A stretch of DNA of 64,000 nucleotides. Origin: Desulfomicrobium orale DSM 12838 (GTDB lineage: Bacteria; Desulfobacterota; Desulfovibrionia; Desulfovibrionales; Desulfomicrobiaceae). How positions within the stretch are numbered: position 1 is the first letter of the stretch; each line of letters opens with the position of its first letter. Of the stretch, positions 1 to 8,780 are shown piece by piece. The stretch lies in contig NZ_CP014230.1 in the NCBI RefSeq assembly GCF_001553625.1, positions 868,001-932,000 on the forward strand, in the 5' to 3' direction. The notes below the pieces were generated by a model. It worked only from the letters and a program-made list of their open reading frames with translations. It ran no database searches and was not told where the DNA came from. Made by a program: the position numbers and the translations under genes.

Positions 1-373
1 GGAAGGCATCGTCGTCCCGGCCAGAACCTTCCAGAAGCTGGGCTTCACCATCATGTCCACCAGGGGCACGGCCGCCTTTCTGGCACAGCGCGGCGTGGAC
101 TGCCAGGTGGTGAACAAGGTTTACGAAGGCCGGCCCAATGTCGCCGACCATATCAAAAACGGCGACATCCAGCTGGTCATCAATACATCCTCGGGCAAAC
201 GGACCAAGGAAGACTCCTCCGAACTGCGCCGGGCAACCATCCTCTACAGCCTGCCGTACACCACCAATCTCGCGGCGGCCAAGGCCCTGGCCCTGGCGGT
301 CAAGGAATGCCAGGCCGCCGGCCTGGGTGTGAAATGCCTGCAGGAATACTACGCGGGGTCAAAGGAGTTTTAG
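1..373 (+). CDS. carB: Carbamoyl-phosphate synthase large chain, C-terminal end (partial)
   Basis: The reading frame is open from base 2 and stops with TAG at 371-373, so only about the last 123 residues are present. They match the methylglyoxal-synthase-like allosteric domain that ends CarB: the IMSTRGTAAFL, INTSSGK and YTTNLAAAKA stretches are all typical. The complete enzyme (about 1070 residues) makes carbamoyl phosphate from glutamine, bicarbonate and ATP for pyrimidine and arginine synthesis; this domain binds effectors such as UMP and ornithine. The gene continues off the left edge. A hairpin terminator follows about 40 bases downstream. Identification is firm; the catalytic halves cannot be inspected here. 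Confidence 0.93.
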   Translation, partial: EGIVVPARTFQKLGFTIMSTRGTAAFLAQRGVDCQVVNKVYEGRPNVADHIKNGDIQLVINTSSGKRTKEDSSELRRATILYSLPYTTNLAAAKALALAVKECQAAGLGVKCLQEYYAGSKEF

Positions 374-403
374 CCCGGCATCTCCCGTGCCTTCCGGAGA
401 CAG

Positions 404-448
404 AAAAAATCGCCCCCTCGTCAGACAGACTGGCGAGGGGGCTTTTTT
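404..448. terminator. Bidirectional rho-independent terminator between carB and the ferredoxin gene
   Basis: A perfect 9 bp stem, GCCCCCTCG (412-420) against CGAGGGGGC (434-442), is flanked by six A (404-409) on one side and six T (443-448) on the other. It therefore looks like an intrinsic terminator on both strands. It lies between convergent genes, carB (+) and the ferredoxin (-), and can end both transcripts. Confidence 0.9.
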
Positions 449-483
449 GAGCCATCCATTATAACTGGTTCCGACGGCAATTT

Positions 484-663
484 CTACCTGCTGATGGCCG
501 TTACGGGGCAGGCATCAATAGCGTCTTGCACACACTCTGCCGTGGAGTCCGGAGCCGTGACCATGGCCTTCTCCTCCTCCGGGATCATGGAGAAGACCTC
601 GGGACAGAGCTCAACACAAGTTTCACAGCCAATACATTCCTCGTGATCGATGACTATGGACAT
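484..663 (-). CDS. Ferredoxin, Desulfovibrio gigas type, single cluster
   Basis: A 59-residue acidic electron carrier. Cysteines lie at 10, 13, 16 and 52 (CIGCETC, then ACPV), with extra cysteines at 20 and 44. This spacing equals that of D. gigas ferredoxin (ligands 8, 11, 14, 50; disulfide 18-42) shifted by two, so one [4Fe-4S] (or convertible [3Fe-4S]) cluster plus a disulfide is expected. The ATG at 663 follows an AAAGGAGG ribosome site; the longer open frame upstream to 861 has no support. It is a likely cytoplasmic partner of ferredoxin-linked enzymes such as the Ech hydrogenase encoded further along, but that pairing is inference. Divergent from motB. Confidence 0.92.
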   Translation of the reverse strand: MSIVIDHEECIGCETCVELCPEVFSMIPEEEKAMVTAPDSTAECVQDAIDACPVTAISR

Positions 664-726
664 ATCGCCTCCTTTGGTTTCTCTCCATGTATACATACCG
701 CCCAGTCCGGGCAAGGGTCCGCAATC

Positions 727-742
727 TGGCATGGTTCTGGCT
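727..742 (+). promoter_or_regulatory. Possible sigma-54 promoter for motB-motA
   Basis: TGGCATGGTTCTGGCT keeps the GG and GC pairs separated by exactly ten bases, as in the -24/-12 consensus TGGCACG-N4-TTGCW, with two mismatches. It lies in the 100 bp between the divergent ferredoxin and motB starts. The predicted transcript start (about 752) falls almost on the ribosome site, which is tight, so this remains tentative. Confidence 0.3.
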
Positions 743-763
743 TTGCCCCCGGCGGAGGATTTC

Positions 764-1615
764 ATGCACGAGCCCACACCCGATACCATTCGCGACGCCC
801 ACGCGCGGCTGCACCCATCCCCGCAGGCGGAGAACCCTTCCGCGCGGCGTCTCTCCGGCATGGAGCTGACGCTTGGGAGTCCCCTGGCCAGTCAATACCT
901 TGACGTCTTCAACAGGGAAATGAAGCCCAGATCCGCCAACTGGGCCATCTGGTGGTCCGACCTGATGATGACCATGTTCATCATGTTCGCGGCCCTGTAT
1001 GCCTTCCAGATACCGGTCAGCCGGGCAGTACCCTCTCCGTCCGAGCCCATGCCCGTGGTGGTCAGACCCAGACCCGACGACGCGGGCTCCATCCTGGCCC
1101 GCGTCCATGACCAGATACGCGACGTGATCCAGCGAGAGGGTCTCGGCGACAGCGTGATCGCGCGGCTGACCCCGGGCAAGAGCCTGCGGGTGACGCTTGC
1201 GGGAGACGCCTTCTTCATCTCCGGCTCGGCGACCCTGCGGCCGGAGGGAAAAAACGCTCTGGTTCCCCTCGCCCGGATCCTGCGCGGAGCTCCGCATTCA
1301 CTGGCCGTGTCCGGACACGCTTCGGCCGGGGAATCCCTGCCGGACGGCTCCGGACCGTGGACTCTTTCCACGGCCCGGTCCGGGGAAGTGGCGAAATTCC
1401 TGATCCGGGACGGCGTGTCTTCCGACCGTGTCAGCCTGGCCGGTTACGGCGACCAGCGCCCTCTCCGGAAAGACATGGCGGCCAGCGCCCGGAACAGACG
1501 GGTGGATCTGGTTCTGAGCATGGACAATCCCACCGAACCGGTATCGGAAATCGCCCAGAGCGGAAGCGGATTCAGAAGCTGGGTGGCGGAAAAGGAACCT
1601 GCCGGCTCCAGATGA
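764..1615 (+). CDS. motB: MotB-like flagellar stator protein with OmpA domain
   Basis: About 283 residues. After a roughly 65-residue cytoplasmic N-terminus there is one membrane segment whose start ([14 protein letters not shown]) carries the aspartate expected for proton conduction in MotB. The C-terminal half is an OmpA/MotB peptidoglycan-binding domain, with [18 protein letters not shown] and LAGYGDQRP followed by NRRVDLVL. The protein anchors the stator to the cell wall. I chose ATG 764 because GGAGG (754-758) sits just upstream; starts at 650 or 731 are also open but lack such a site. It is followed 59 bp later by motA, the reverse of the common motA-motB order. A related ExbD/TolR-like role is less likely. 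Confidence 0.82.
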   Translation: MHEPTPDTIRDAHARLHPSPQAENPSARRLSGMELTLGSPLASQYLDVFNREMKPRSANWAIWWSDLMMTMFIMFAALYAFQIPVSRAVPSPSEPMPVVVRPRPDDAGSILARVHDQIRDVIQREGLGDSVIARLTPGKSLRVTLAGDAFFISGSATLRPEGKNALVPLARILRGAPHSLAVSGHASAGESLPDGSGPWTLSTARSGEVAKFLIRDGVSSDRVSLAGYGDQRPLRKDMAASARNRRVDLVLSMDNPTEPVSEIAQSGSGFRSWVAEKEPAGSR

Positions 1616-1674
1616 TCCGACCGGAGCGCCTTTTCAATTGAACGGCGCGCCCCGCTTGCGGGCGTGGAGGAAAA

Positions 1675-2592
1675 ATGGACTGGAAATCACGGATCGGGCT
1701 GTTGCTGTGCGCCCTGATTTTCGCGGCGGGCTTTGCCGGCAGCGGAGATATGAGCAGATATTTCAACGCGGCGGGGCTGCTGGTGGTCCTCGGCGGCAGT
1801 TTCGGCGCGGCCATCGCCAGCTTCCGCATGCAGCGGCTGTCGTACGTGTGGAAGGTGCTGCGCAACTCGTACCGCGCGAAGATGAAGGAGCCGGCGGAAA
1901 TCGTGGAAATTCTGGTGGATCTTTCGGTCAAGAGCCGCATCCGGGGCCTGCACACCCTGGCCGAGGACGAACGGGAGACATCCATCATGTTCCTGCGCCG
2001 TGCCCTGGGGTTCGTGGTGGACAACTACTCCCAGGAGCAGACCGCCGACATTCTGCACACGGAGATGTTCTTCTTCAAACAGCGCCGGGACGAATCCGAA
2101 CGCGTGCTGCGGATCATGGCCGACATCTGTCCGGCCATCGGCCTGGCCGGAAGCGTCATCGGCCTGATCGGCATGCTGTCCGGAGTGAACGACACGTCCG
2201 TAGTGGTTTCCACCATCCCCATCGCCCTGACCTCCACCCTGTACGGAGTGATTCTGGCCAACTTCATCCTGCTGCCCATGGCCGCCCGCGTGCGCGAGGT
2301 CACGGACCATGAACTCCTGCTGCAGAAAATCATCATCGAAGGCATCCGCGCCATCCAGAGCGAGCTGAATCCGCGCGTGCTGGAAGTGAAGCTCAAGTCT
2401 TTTCTCACGCCCTCGGCGCGGGAAGGCCAGCTGGTTTCCCTGGCCCGGATCAAGGAACGTTTCGGCCTGCATGGGCAGGAACCCGCCGGGGCCGGTCAAA
2501 AATCCGCCGCGGCCCCCCGCGAGGAACAGGAGGCCGTGCCCGTTTCAGAGCTCATGAAGGAAAAACAACCGGAAACACGAAAGGCCGGGTAA
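1675..2592 (+). CDS. motA: MotA/TolQ/ExbB-type proton channel, flagellar stator MotA
   Basis: 305 residues. There are two N-terminal membrane helices (about 5-25 and 33-50), a large cytoplasmic loop, and two helices around ICPAIGLAGSVIGLIG and STLYGVILANFILLP, the MotA proton-channel signature including the conserved proline. With the preceding MotB it should form the ion-driven stator that powers flagellar rotation. The start follows a GGAGG site eight bases upstream. The C-terminal tail (after about 255) is long, charged and low in complexity. A 17 bp direct repeat covers the stop codon. Confidence 0.88.
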   Translation: MDWKSRIGLLLCALIFAAGFAGSGDMSRYFNAAGLLVVLGGSFGAAIASFRMQRLSYVWKVLRNSYRAKMKEPAEIVEILVDLSVKSRIRGLHTLAEDERETSIMFLRRALGFVVDNYSQEQTADILHTEMFFFKQRRDESERVLRIMADICPAIGLAGSVIGLIGMLSGVNDTSVVVSTIPIALTSTLYGVILANFILLPMAARVREVTDHELLLQKIIIEGIRAIQSELNPRVLEVKLKSFLTPSAREGQLVSLARIKERFGLHGQEPAGAGQKSAAAPREEQEAVPVSELMKEKQPETRKAG

Positions 2593-2612
2593 CGAAAACA
2601 CGAAAGGCCGGG
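2573..2612. repeat. Short direct repeat at the end of motA
   Basis: AAACACGAAAGGCCGGG occurs at 2573-2589 and again at 2596-2612 (period 23). The motA stop codon lies in the spacer between the copies, so the repeat looks like a small tandem duplication at the 3' end of motA. No hairpin with a T-run was found here for the convergent genes. Confidence 0.8.
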
Positions 2613-2633
2613 CTCTGTCGCCGTCCGGGACGT

Positions 2634-3398
2634 TTATGCCGTCCCGCCGTGCACCAGGGCGCATATCTCCTGCATGGCCTTGGCCGGATTCTCCTGCTGA
2701 AACGCGTTGCGCCCCACGCATACGCCCGCCGCGCCCGCGTCCAGAGCCTCCCGCAGGGCGCGGACAAAAACACGGAAATCCCCGTTCCGCGGCCCTCCGC
2801 TGACCACCACCGGAGCCGGGCAGGCCGACACGGCCCGGCTGAAACTCTGAGGATTGCCGCAGTAGGGCACCTTGATCACATCGGCCCCCAGCTCCGCGCC
2901 GATGCGGATGCTGTGCGCCACCAGGACCGGATCCGTCTCGTTCACGATCTGTCCGCCGCGGGCGTAAATCATGGCCAGCAGCGGCAGACCCAGCTGATGC
3001 GCGTCCTCCACGCACGCTCCCAGATCCGCAAGCATGCGGTCTTCGAGGTCGTTGCCGATATTGATGTGCATGGACACCATGTCCGCGCCCAGCCGCAGCG
3101 CCTCGGGCACGGAGCAGACCAGAGCCTTGCTGTACGGCGGCAGGCCGTGGCGGGTACCCGCCGAGAGATGCACCACCAGCGACTGATCCAGCCGCACTTC
3201 CCCGCCGTGCGCCATGGTCATGCCCTTGTGCAGCACCACCGCCTGGATGGGCAGGGCGCGCGCGGCCCGCAGCACCTCGCCGGGATCTTCCAATCCGGCG
3301 ATGCTGCCCTCCGAAAGGCCGTGATCCAGCGGCAGAATGACCGTCCGTCTGGATTCGGGGTGAAAAAGGCGGGCGGCCTTGCGCAAATGTCCGATCAT
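2634..3398 (-). CDS. DhnA-type class I aldolase, probably ADTH synthase (alternative shikimate pathway)
   Basis: 254 residues, a complete TIM-barrel aldolase. Motifs in order: ILPLDHG, VVLHKGM, VHLSAGT, MIYARGG, the Schiff-base lysine segment VIKVPYCG, VVSGGPRN and GRNAFQQENP. The sequence follows archaeal 2-amino-3,7-dideoxy-D-threo-hept-6-ulosonate (ADTH) synthase closely. That enzyme condenses a deoxyhexose phosphate with aspartate semialdehyde to start aromatic amino acid synthesis when DAHP synthase is absent; sulfate reducers are known to use this route. The alternative is a DhnA-type fructose-1,6-bisphosphate aldolase. The ATG follows an AAGGAG site. The partner dehydroquinate synthase II is not in the window. 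Confidence 0.78.
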   Translation of the reverse strand: MIGHLRKAARLFHPESRRTVILPLDHGLSEGSIAGLEDPGEVLRAARALPIQAVVLHKGMTMAHGGEVRLDQSLVVHLSAGTRHGLPPYSKALVCSVPEALRLGADMVSMHINIGNDLEDRMLADLGACVEDAHQLGLPLLAMIYARGGQIVNETDPVLVAHSIRIGAELGADVIKVPYCGNPQSFSRAVSACPAPVVVSGGPRNGDFRVFVRALREALDAGAAGVCVGRNAFQQENPAKAMQEICALVHGGTA

Positions 3399-3410
3399 GG
3401 TCTTTCTCCT

Positions 3411-4658
3411 TTATCTGTCCGACCACAGACAGCGGTTTCCCTTGACTGTCAGAAATCCCAGCGGAAGACTTCTGTAATACATCGCCCGGCGTCCGCCCGT
3501 TCCGCCTGAAGGCATGCTCTGGCCGGAGAGCAGGGCGTGGATGGGGGGCACCTCGTCCAGCACCAGAGCGCCGCCGTCCGGCTCCGGGGGAACGAACAGC
3601 CGCAGTGCCGGGTCCACGCTCAGGGAAGCTCCCGCCGCCTTGCCCACTCCGAAACCCTGCCAGCGAAGTGTTTCCGGAAAAAGGCGGCGGGCTTTCTCCA
3701 GGATCAGATAGGCCCGGCCTCCGGTGCAAAGAAATTCGTGCGGAGACGGCGGGCCGCTGTCAAGGCCCGTGCGGGCCCGGAACTGCGCCGAAGAAACGAT
3801 GGCGCCGGGCAATGGCGGGAAAGAATTTTCCTCTTCCACGGCATCTTCTCCGGGCCTGGTCAGGCAGGCCAGAAAAAAACCCTGGGCCGCACTGCCCGCC
3901 CCGTCCACCAGCAGGCAGCCCGGCAGGCTCGGGGCAAAGGAAAACCCGGCAAAAGGCGGCAATTCCGTCACCGCAAGGCCCAGATGGTCCACGGCGAAGC
4001 GGACCTGGTCCTCGTTTTCGCGCCGGTTCGTGGTGCAGGTGGAATACAAAAGCCGACCGCCGGGAGCCAAAAGCGCGGCCGCCTTGCGCAGCAGCTCCCG
4101 CTGCAGAACCTCCAATGGAACGGTTTTCTTTCCGCTCCACATGCGCGCCGCCGCCGGATTCTTTTCCACCGTGCCCCATCCGCTGCACGGCGCATCCAGC
4201 AGAATCCACGGCCATGCGCCCTCACGCAGAGGAAGCCGCTGGCCCTCGTAACGGCAGGTGGCCACATTGAAGCATCCCAGATGCCGCATGTTCGCGCGCA
4301 GCGTAGCCAGACGGTCCGGGCTCGGCTCATTGGCCAGCACCATGCCGCCGGGACCCACCAGTTGGGACAGAAGGCCGGTCTTGCTGCCCGGACTGGCACA
4401 CAGATCCAGCACCACGGCATCCCGCGCCGGAGCCAGCGCCAGAGGCGGCAGCATGGAAGACTTGTCCTGAATGTAGATGTAGCCGAAGCGCGCGGCCAGA
4501 CTGCGGCCCAGGGGTATGGGTTCTCCGGTCAGCACCCGCGCGCCGTCGAAAAACTCCTCCCCATGGAAGGAAAAGCCCTCGGCCTGGAGCAGAGCCTCCA
4601 CATCCGCAACCTGCTTCGGCGCGCAGACCAGCCGGAAAGAACGATGAGTGTTTTTCAT
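3411..4658 (-). CDS. RsmB/RsmF-family rRNA cytosine-C5 methyltransferase
   Basis: About 415 residues. A short N-terminal domain precedes a Rossmann SAM-binding core (LDLCASPGSKTG), motif IV DAPCSGWGT and motif VI LLYSTCTTNRRENE; the two cysteines in DAPC and STC are the resolving and catalytic nucleophiles of m5C RNA methyltransferases. The last 130 residues resemble the C-terminal RNA-binding region of RsmF/YebU. The substrate is probably 16S rRNA. The open frame begins with GTG at 4694, but I prefer ATG 4658 because MKNTHRSFRLV looks like the family start; neither has a strong ribosome site. It is 12 bp upstream of the aldolase gene and divergent from the pseudouridine synthase. Confidence 0.85.
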   Translation of the reverse strand: MKNTHRSFRLVCAPKQVADVEALLQAEGFSFHGEEFFDGARVLTGEPIPLGRSLAARFGYIYIQDKSSMLPPLALAPARDAVVLDLCASPGSKTGLLSQLVGPGGMVLANEPSPDRLATLRANMRHLGCFNVATCRYEGQRLPLREGAWPWILLDAPCSGWGTVEKNPAAARMWSGKKTVPLEVLQRELLRKAAALLAPGGRLLYSTCTTNRRENEDQVRFAVDHLGLAVTELPPFAGFSFAPSLPGCLLVDGAGSAAQGFFLACLTRPGEDAVEEENSFPPLPGAIVSSAQFRARTGLDSGPPSPHEFLCTGGRAYLILEKARRLFPETLRWQGFGVGKAAGASLSVDPALRLFVPPEPDGGALVLDEVPPIHALLSGQSMPSGGTGGRRAMYYRSLPLGFLTVKGNRCLWSDR

Positions 4659-4735
4659 GAGGCATTCTGGAGGGATATTTGACAAGCCCCGCACTAGCCA
4701 TCAAGAAAAGTCCTGTCAAAAATGGCGGAGGCGGC

Positions 4736-5641
4736 ATGGAACGGATCAGAACCCAGGTGCGGGTGGTGGAGGTCGGCCCCGAGGAGGACGGGCGCAAGCT
4801 GCTCTCCTTTCTGGAAGCCCGCCTGGGGCGCCTGCCTTCGGGCCTGTACATGCGCTTGGTGCGAAGCGGCCAGATTCGCCTGGACGGCCGCCGCTGCAAG
4901 CCCTTTGACCGCGTTCAGGCCGGGCAGAAGGTGCGCATCCCGCCGGTGGAGGTGGAGCGGAAAGAAGAAGCCCTGCCACGGGGCAGCCTTTCCATTGTCC
5001 ATGAGGACGGCGACATGCTGGTGATCGACAAGCCCGCGGGGCTTCCCGTGCATCCCGGAACGGGCTGGACGGACTCCGTGCACGGCCGGCTGGATGCCTG
5101 GCAGCCCCGCCCCATCCCCGTGCACCGGCTGGACCGGGATACCTCCGGCCTGCTGCTGTGCGCCAAAACCCACAGGTTTCTGCGGTCCATGCACTCCGTC
5201 TGGCATACGGTGACCAAGGCGTACGTCTGCTGGGTGGAAGGGCTTTGGCCGCACGGCTCCTGGCATACCGTGATTTCGGAGCTGGGCAAGACCGGCACGC
5301 CGCGCGGCGAGCGGATGTGCAGCGGCCATGGCAGGCGGGCTGTTTCCCACGTCCATCCGCTGCGGAAAAAGGACGGCAGGACATTGCTCGTGGTGGTGCT
5401 GGGAACGGGACGGACCCATCAGATCCGGGTGCACTTGGCGGACAGCGGACACCCCATCGTAGGCGACGCCAAATACGGACGCGGCCAGGGGCTTCTGCTG
5501 CATGCGGCGGCGCTGCGCTGGCCAGGGCACTCCTTTTCGGCGCTGCCCGAATGGCCCGGCCCCTTCGCGCCGGAACGAGGCTGCGAGGAAGAAATCTTCA
5601 GTCTGCTGGCGGAAAATTTTCCCGGACGAGAGGACATATGA
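4736..5641 (+). CDS. RluA-family pseudouridine synthase (RluC/RluD-like)
   Basis: 301 residues. An N-terminal S4 RNA-binding domain (about 10-75, with VRSGQIRLDGRRC) is followed by the catalytic domain with HRLDRDTSGLLL, whose aspartate is the catalytic residue, then TKAYVCWVEG and GRTHQIRVHL. It should isomerise uridines in 23S rRNA to pseudouridine; the exact site cannot be read from sequence. ATG 4736 has GGAGG just upstream; the longer frame starting with TTG at 4679 would overlap the divergent methyltransferase region. The stop overlaps the next gene's start (ATGA), implying coupled translation with the glycosyltransferase. Confidence 0.87.
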   Translation: MERIRTQVRVVEVGPEEDGRKLLSFLEARLGRLPSGLYMRLVRSGQIRLDGRRCKPFDRVQAGQKVRIPPVEVERKEEALPRGSLSIVHEDGDMLVIDKPAGLPVHPGTGWTDSVHGRLDAWQPRPIPVHRLDRDTSGLLLCAKTHRFLRSMHSVWHTVTKAYVCWVEGLWPHGSWHTVISELGKTGTPRGERMCSGHGRRAVSHVHPLRKKDGRTLLVVVLGTGRTHQIRVHLADSGHPIVGDAKYGRGQGLLLHAAALRWPGHSFSALPEWPGPFAPERGCEEEIFSLLAENFPGREDI

Positions 5642-7182
5642 CGGAACATCGCATGCGGAGCGTTTACTGGTGCGCGGCCCTGCTCCTTGTGGCCGCAACC
5701 ACCCTGGTCAGATGCTGGTTCATAGGTTCGGGTCAGCTGGGGCTTTCTCCGGACGAGGCGCAGTACTGGGACTGGAGCCGGACGCCGCAGTGGTCCTACT
5801 ACTCCAAAGGTCCGCTCATCGCCTTCATCAACATGGCGGGCACGGCTCTTTTCGGCCCCACGGAGACCGGCGTGCGGGCCGGGGCCGTGTTCGGATCGGC
5901 TGTCATGCAGCTGGCCGTGCTGGGCTGGGTCGGTCTGTACATGGGCCGTATCCGCACGGCTTTCTGGACGCTTTTCGCCCTCAACACCACCCCTCTCTTC
6001 GCGGCCGGAAGCGTGCTCATGACCACGGACAATCCTTTGCTGACCTGCTGGATCGCCGCCATGGTCTGCTTTCATCTGGCCGTGGACAAGGGCTGGCGGG
6101 CGGCCTTCGTTCTGCTGGCTGTTTTCCTGGCCGTGGGGATCACGGCCAAATACACCATGCTCCTTTTCATTCCCCTGGCGCTGGGGGCCGGATGGTGGAT
6201 CGGAAGAAAGCAGGAATTACCGGACGGCTTCCGACCCCGGCTCGGAAAAGCCCTGGGCGCCGGCGGGCTCGCGGGTTTTCTGCCCATCGCCGTCTGGAAC
6301 GCGGGCAACGGCTGGGCGGGCATCAAGCATGTCCTCTACCGGGGCGGCATGGCCGGAGAAAAAGCCCGCGTCCTGTTCGATCCGGAAAATTTCTTTGAAT
6401 ATCTGGGCGGCCAGCTGGGCGTCATCACTCCGTGGTGGCTGGCATTTCTTCTGCTTGGGGCGTGGCTGACGGGCCGGAAAATTTTCTCCGGCGCCACCGG
6501 GGAGTGTGGCCTTTCCCGAAGCACGGCCATCATCCTCACGGTTTTCTTCTGGCCCGTGTGGCTCTTTTTTCTTCTGTGGAGCCTGCACACCAAAATCGAG
6601 GCCAACTGGTCCGCCGCGGCCTATCCTGCGGGAATGATCTTGGCCGGACTGGCCGTGGAGCGGTTCATGGCCAGAAACGCCGGACGCAGGCGCGTCTTCG
6701 TGTGGCCCGCTCTGGGCGTGCTGGTCTTTCTCGGCCTGCATCTGCCGGGATACATTCCGTGGGACGGCCCCAAAAACCCCGTACATCGCCTGCTGGGCTG
6801 GGAAGAGCTGGGCTCCGCCGTGGCGAAAATGCAGGAGGAGCTGGGCGGACCGGCTTTCGCCCTGAGCGACGAGTACGGCGTCACGGCCGAACTTTCCTTT
6901 TACGTGCCGGGACAGAAACGGGCCTTCTGCGCGGCCGGAAGCCGCAAAATGAACCAGTACGACTTCTGGTCCGGCCCGGGCGCGGAACAAACCAATGCGG
7001 TTCTCGTGATCAAAGGCAGAAAACCCACTGTACCGGACTCGGTGCGAAGCATGTTCGCCAGCGTCGGAGAACCCGTCATGCTGACCACAACCCAAGGGCC
7101 TCGCCAGGGGCAGACTTTTCTCCTTTTCCCCTGCCGGGGGTACACCGGCCAATGGGCCAGGCAGGAAGGAAAAACTTTTTAG
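5638..7182 (+). CDS. GT39/ArnT-type membrane glycosyltransferase
   Basis: 514 residues with roughly ten or more membrane helices. The first periplasmic loop holds the acidic motif LSPDEAQYWDW characteristic of the dolichyl-phosphate-mannose protein mannosyltransferase/ArnT family (PMT_2), followed by the family's YYSKGPLIAF stretch. Such enzymes move a sugar from a polyprenyl-phosphate donor to lipid A or another acceptor on the outer face of the inner membrane. The start overlaps the rluA-type stop by four bases. A much longer in-frame extension back to 5158 lies inside the pseudouridine synthase gene and is rejected. Acceptor and sugar are unknown; the DegT aminotransferase and rfbA elsewhere in the window could supply modified sugars, but that is speculation. 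Confidence 0.82.
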   Translation: MTEHRMRSVYWCAALLLVAATTLVRCWFIGSGQLGLSPDEAQYWDWSRTPQWSYYSKGPLIAFINMAGTALFGPTETGVRAGAVFGSAVMQLAVLGWVGLYMGRIRTAFWTLFALNTTPLFAAGSVLMTTDNPLLTCWIAAMVCFHLAVDKGWRAAFVLLAVFLAVGITAKYTMLLFIPLALGAGWWIGRKQELPDGFRPRLGKALGAGGLAGFLPIAVWNAGNGWAGIKHVLYRGGMAGEKARVLFDPENFFEYLGGQLGVITPWWLAFLLLGAWLTGRKIFSGATGECGLSRSTAIILTVFFWPVWLFFLLWSLHTKIEANWSAAAYPAGMILAGLAVERFMARNAGRRRVFVWPALGVLVFLGLHLPGYIPWDGPKNPVHRLLGWEELGSAVAKMQEELGGPAFALSDEYGVTAELSFYVPGQKRAFCAAGSRKMNQYDFWSGPGAEQTNAVLVIKGRKPTVPDSVRSMFASVGEPVMLTTTQGPRQGQTFLLFPCRGYTGQWARQEGKTF

Positions 7183-7203
7183 ACAGGCGGCTTAGGCAGA
7201 CAC

Positions 7204-8178
7204 ATGCGCTTCATCCATAATACCAGCACGGATCCGGCCTTTAATCTGGCCGCCGAGGAATGGCTCCTGCGCCATACAGAGACCGATATTTTCATGCTCT
7301 GGCGCAATGCCCCGGCCGTCATCGTGGGACGCAATCAGAACACATCCGCCGAAATCGACGAGGACTTCGCCCGCCAGCGCGGTATCAGGGTCATCCGCCG
7401 CCTGACCGGAGGCGGAGCCGTCTTCCACGATCTGGGCAATGTCAACTTCACTTTCATCCAGCTCGGACAGCGCAGCAGCCTGGATTTCCACCGCTTCACC
7501 CTGCCCATTCTGGAAGCCCTGCGTGCTCTTGGTATAGACTGCCGGTTCGAGGGGCGGAACGATCTGGTCATCGACGGGCGGAAATTTTCGGGCAATGCCC
7601 AGACCATCGAGAAGGACCGGGTTCTGCACCACGGCACGCTCCTCTTCTCGGCGGAAATGGCCGACCTGTCCGGCGTGCTCAAGGTCAATCAGGCCAAGTA
7701 TGCGGACAAGGCCGTAAAAAGCGTCCGGAAACGGGTCACGAACATCTCCAGTCACCTGAAAGAGCCTCTCTCTGTGGAGGATTTCATCGCCCACGTCATG
7801 CGGCATGTCGCAGCGGGCATTCCCGGCTTCCGGCAGGATATCTCTTCCGGCGAGGAGGCGGACATCTCCGCCCTGGCGGATGCCAAATACCGCACCTGGG
7901 AATGGAATTTCGGCGCATCCCCGGCCTACGCCTTCACCCGCGTCACGCGCACCGCGGGCGGCGTGGTGGAGGTGCATCTGGACGTCTCGCGGGGAATCAT
8001 CGCCGAGGCCAGAATCTTCGGCGATTTTTTCGGCGTGCGGCCCGTGGAGGAACTCGAACGGCAGCTGGCCGGATGCGCGCATGAACGAAAGGCCATTGAA
8101 GACCGCCTCGGACGTGTGCACATCGGAGACTACATAAGCGGCGTGGAACCGCGGGACGTGCTGCATTGCTTCTTCTGA
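7204..8178 (+). CDS. lplA: Lipoate-protein ligase A
   Basis: 324 residues in the LplA/BPL fold: RRLTGGGAVFHDLGNVNFTF is the nucleotide and lipoate binding signature and K127 in DGRKFSGNAQ is the conserved lysine. A C-terminal accessory domain (from about 245) is present, so it is a full-length bacterial ligase rather than a two-gene archaeal form. It activates free lipoate with ATP and attaches it to acceptor proteins; an acceptor, GcvH, is encoded at the right end of the window. It lies 21 bp after the glycosyltransferase, possibly in one transcript. Confidence 0.92.
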   Translation: MRFIHNTSTDPAFNLAAEEWLLRHTETDIFMLWRNAPAVIVGRNQNTSAEIDEDFARQRGIRVIRRLTGGGAVFHDLGNVNFTFIQLGQRSSLDFHRFTLPILEALRALGIDCRFEGRNDLVIDGRKFSGNAQTIEKDRVLHHGTLLFSAEMADLSGVLKVNQAKYADKAVKSVRKRVTNISSHLKEPLSVEDFIAHVMRHVAAGIPGFRQDISSGEEADISALADAKYRTWEWNFGASPAYAFTRVTRTAGGVVEVHLDVSRGIIAEARIFGDFFGVRPVEELERQLAGCAHERKAIEDRLGRVHIGDYISGVEPRDVLHCFF

Positions 8179-8313
8179 CACGCGCCTTTTTCCGAAGCAG
8201 CCGTCCCGGCATGAAATCCTTCCCGGAGGAGTTGCCCGCCCCTCCAACTTTCTTTATCCTCGCCCGAATTGACTGATTCATTTCAGGAAATCAGTCCGCT
8301 CAAGGAGAACCGC

Positions 8314-8772
8314 ATGGATCCCGCACTGGCCAAACCGTTCATCAAAGCGACGCAGGACGTTCTTTCCGCCATGGCCGCCCTGAACATCACGGCGGATACG
8401 CCATACCTCAAAAAAGACAGAAAGGGCGCGGGAGACGTGTCCGCCGTGATCGGCATCACGGGGGATAAAAGCGGCTCGTTTTCCATTTCCTTCGACCGCA
8501 AGACTGCCATCCACCTCACCAGGCAGATGCTCGGCGACGCCATCGAAGACATTGTGCAGGATGTTCAGGACGCGGTAGGTGAAATCACCAACATGATCTC
8601 GGGGCAGGCCAGAGTGGGTCTTGTGGACATGGGCCTGAAGCTTCAGGGCTCCACGCCGTCGGTCATCATGGGGGACGGGCATACCATCACCCATATGGTT
8701 TCAGCCCCGGTCATGGCCATTCCCTTTTCCTGCGAAGCCGGGACCTTCACCCTCGAATTCTGTTTCGCCTGA
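8314..8772 (+). CDS. cheX: CheX-like CheY-phosphate phosphatase
   Basis: 152 residues, one CheC/CheX/FliY-type domain. The catalytic E-x-x-N motif is visible at residues 90-93 within GEITNMISGQAR. Family members dephosphorylate CheY-P to end chemotactic signals and usually act as dimers. ATG 8314 follows AAGGAG at good spacing; the open frame upstream starts with TTG and is not needed. It lies next to an unrecognised gene and not in a che cluster; the motBA pair 6 kb upstream fits with motility. Confidence 0.88.
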   Translation: MDPALAKPFIKATQDVLSAMAALNITADTPYLKKDRKGAGDVSAVIGITGDKSGSFSISFDRKTAIHLTRQMLGDAIEDIVQDVQDAVGEITNMISGQARVGLVDMGLKLQGSTPSVIMGDGHTITHMVSAPVMAIPFSCEAGTFTLEFCFA

Positions 8773-8780
8773 AAAGCCGG

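Noticed and set aside
3537-4682. Plus-strand 381-codon frame opposite the rRNA methyltransferase
   Set aside because: Antisense shadow of a gene with intact catalytic motifs.
5158-5637. 160-codon in-frame extension upstream of the GT39-type transferase
   Set aside because: It lies inside the pseudouridine synthase gene in another frame; ATG 5638 with the ATGA overlap is the natural start.
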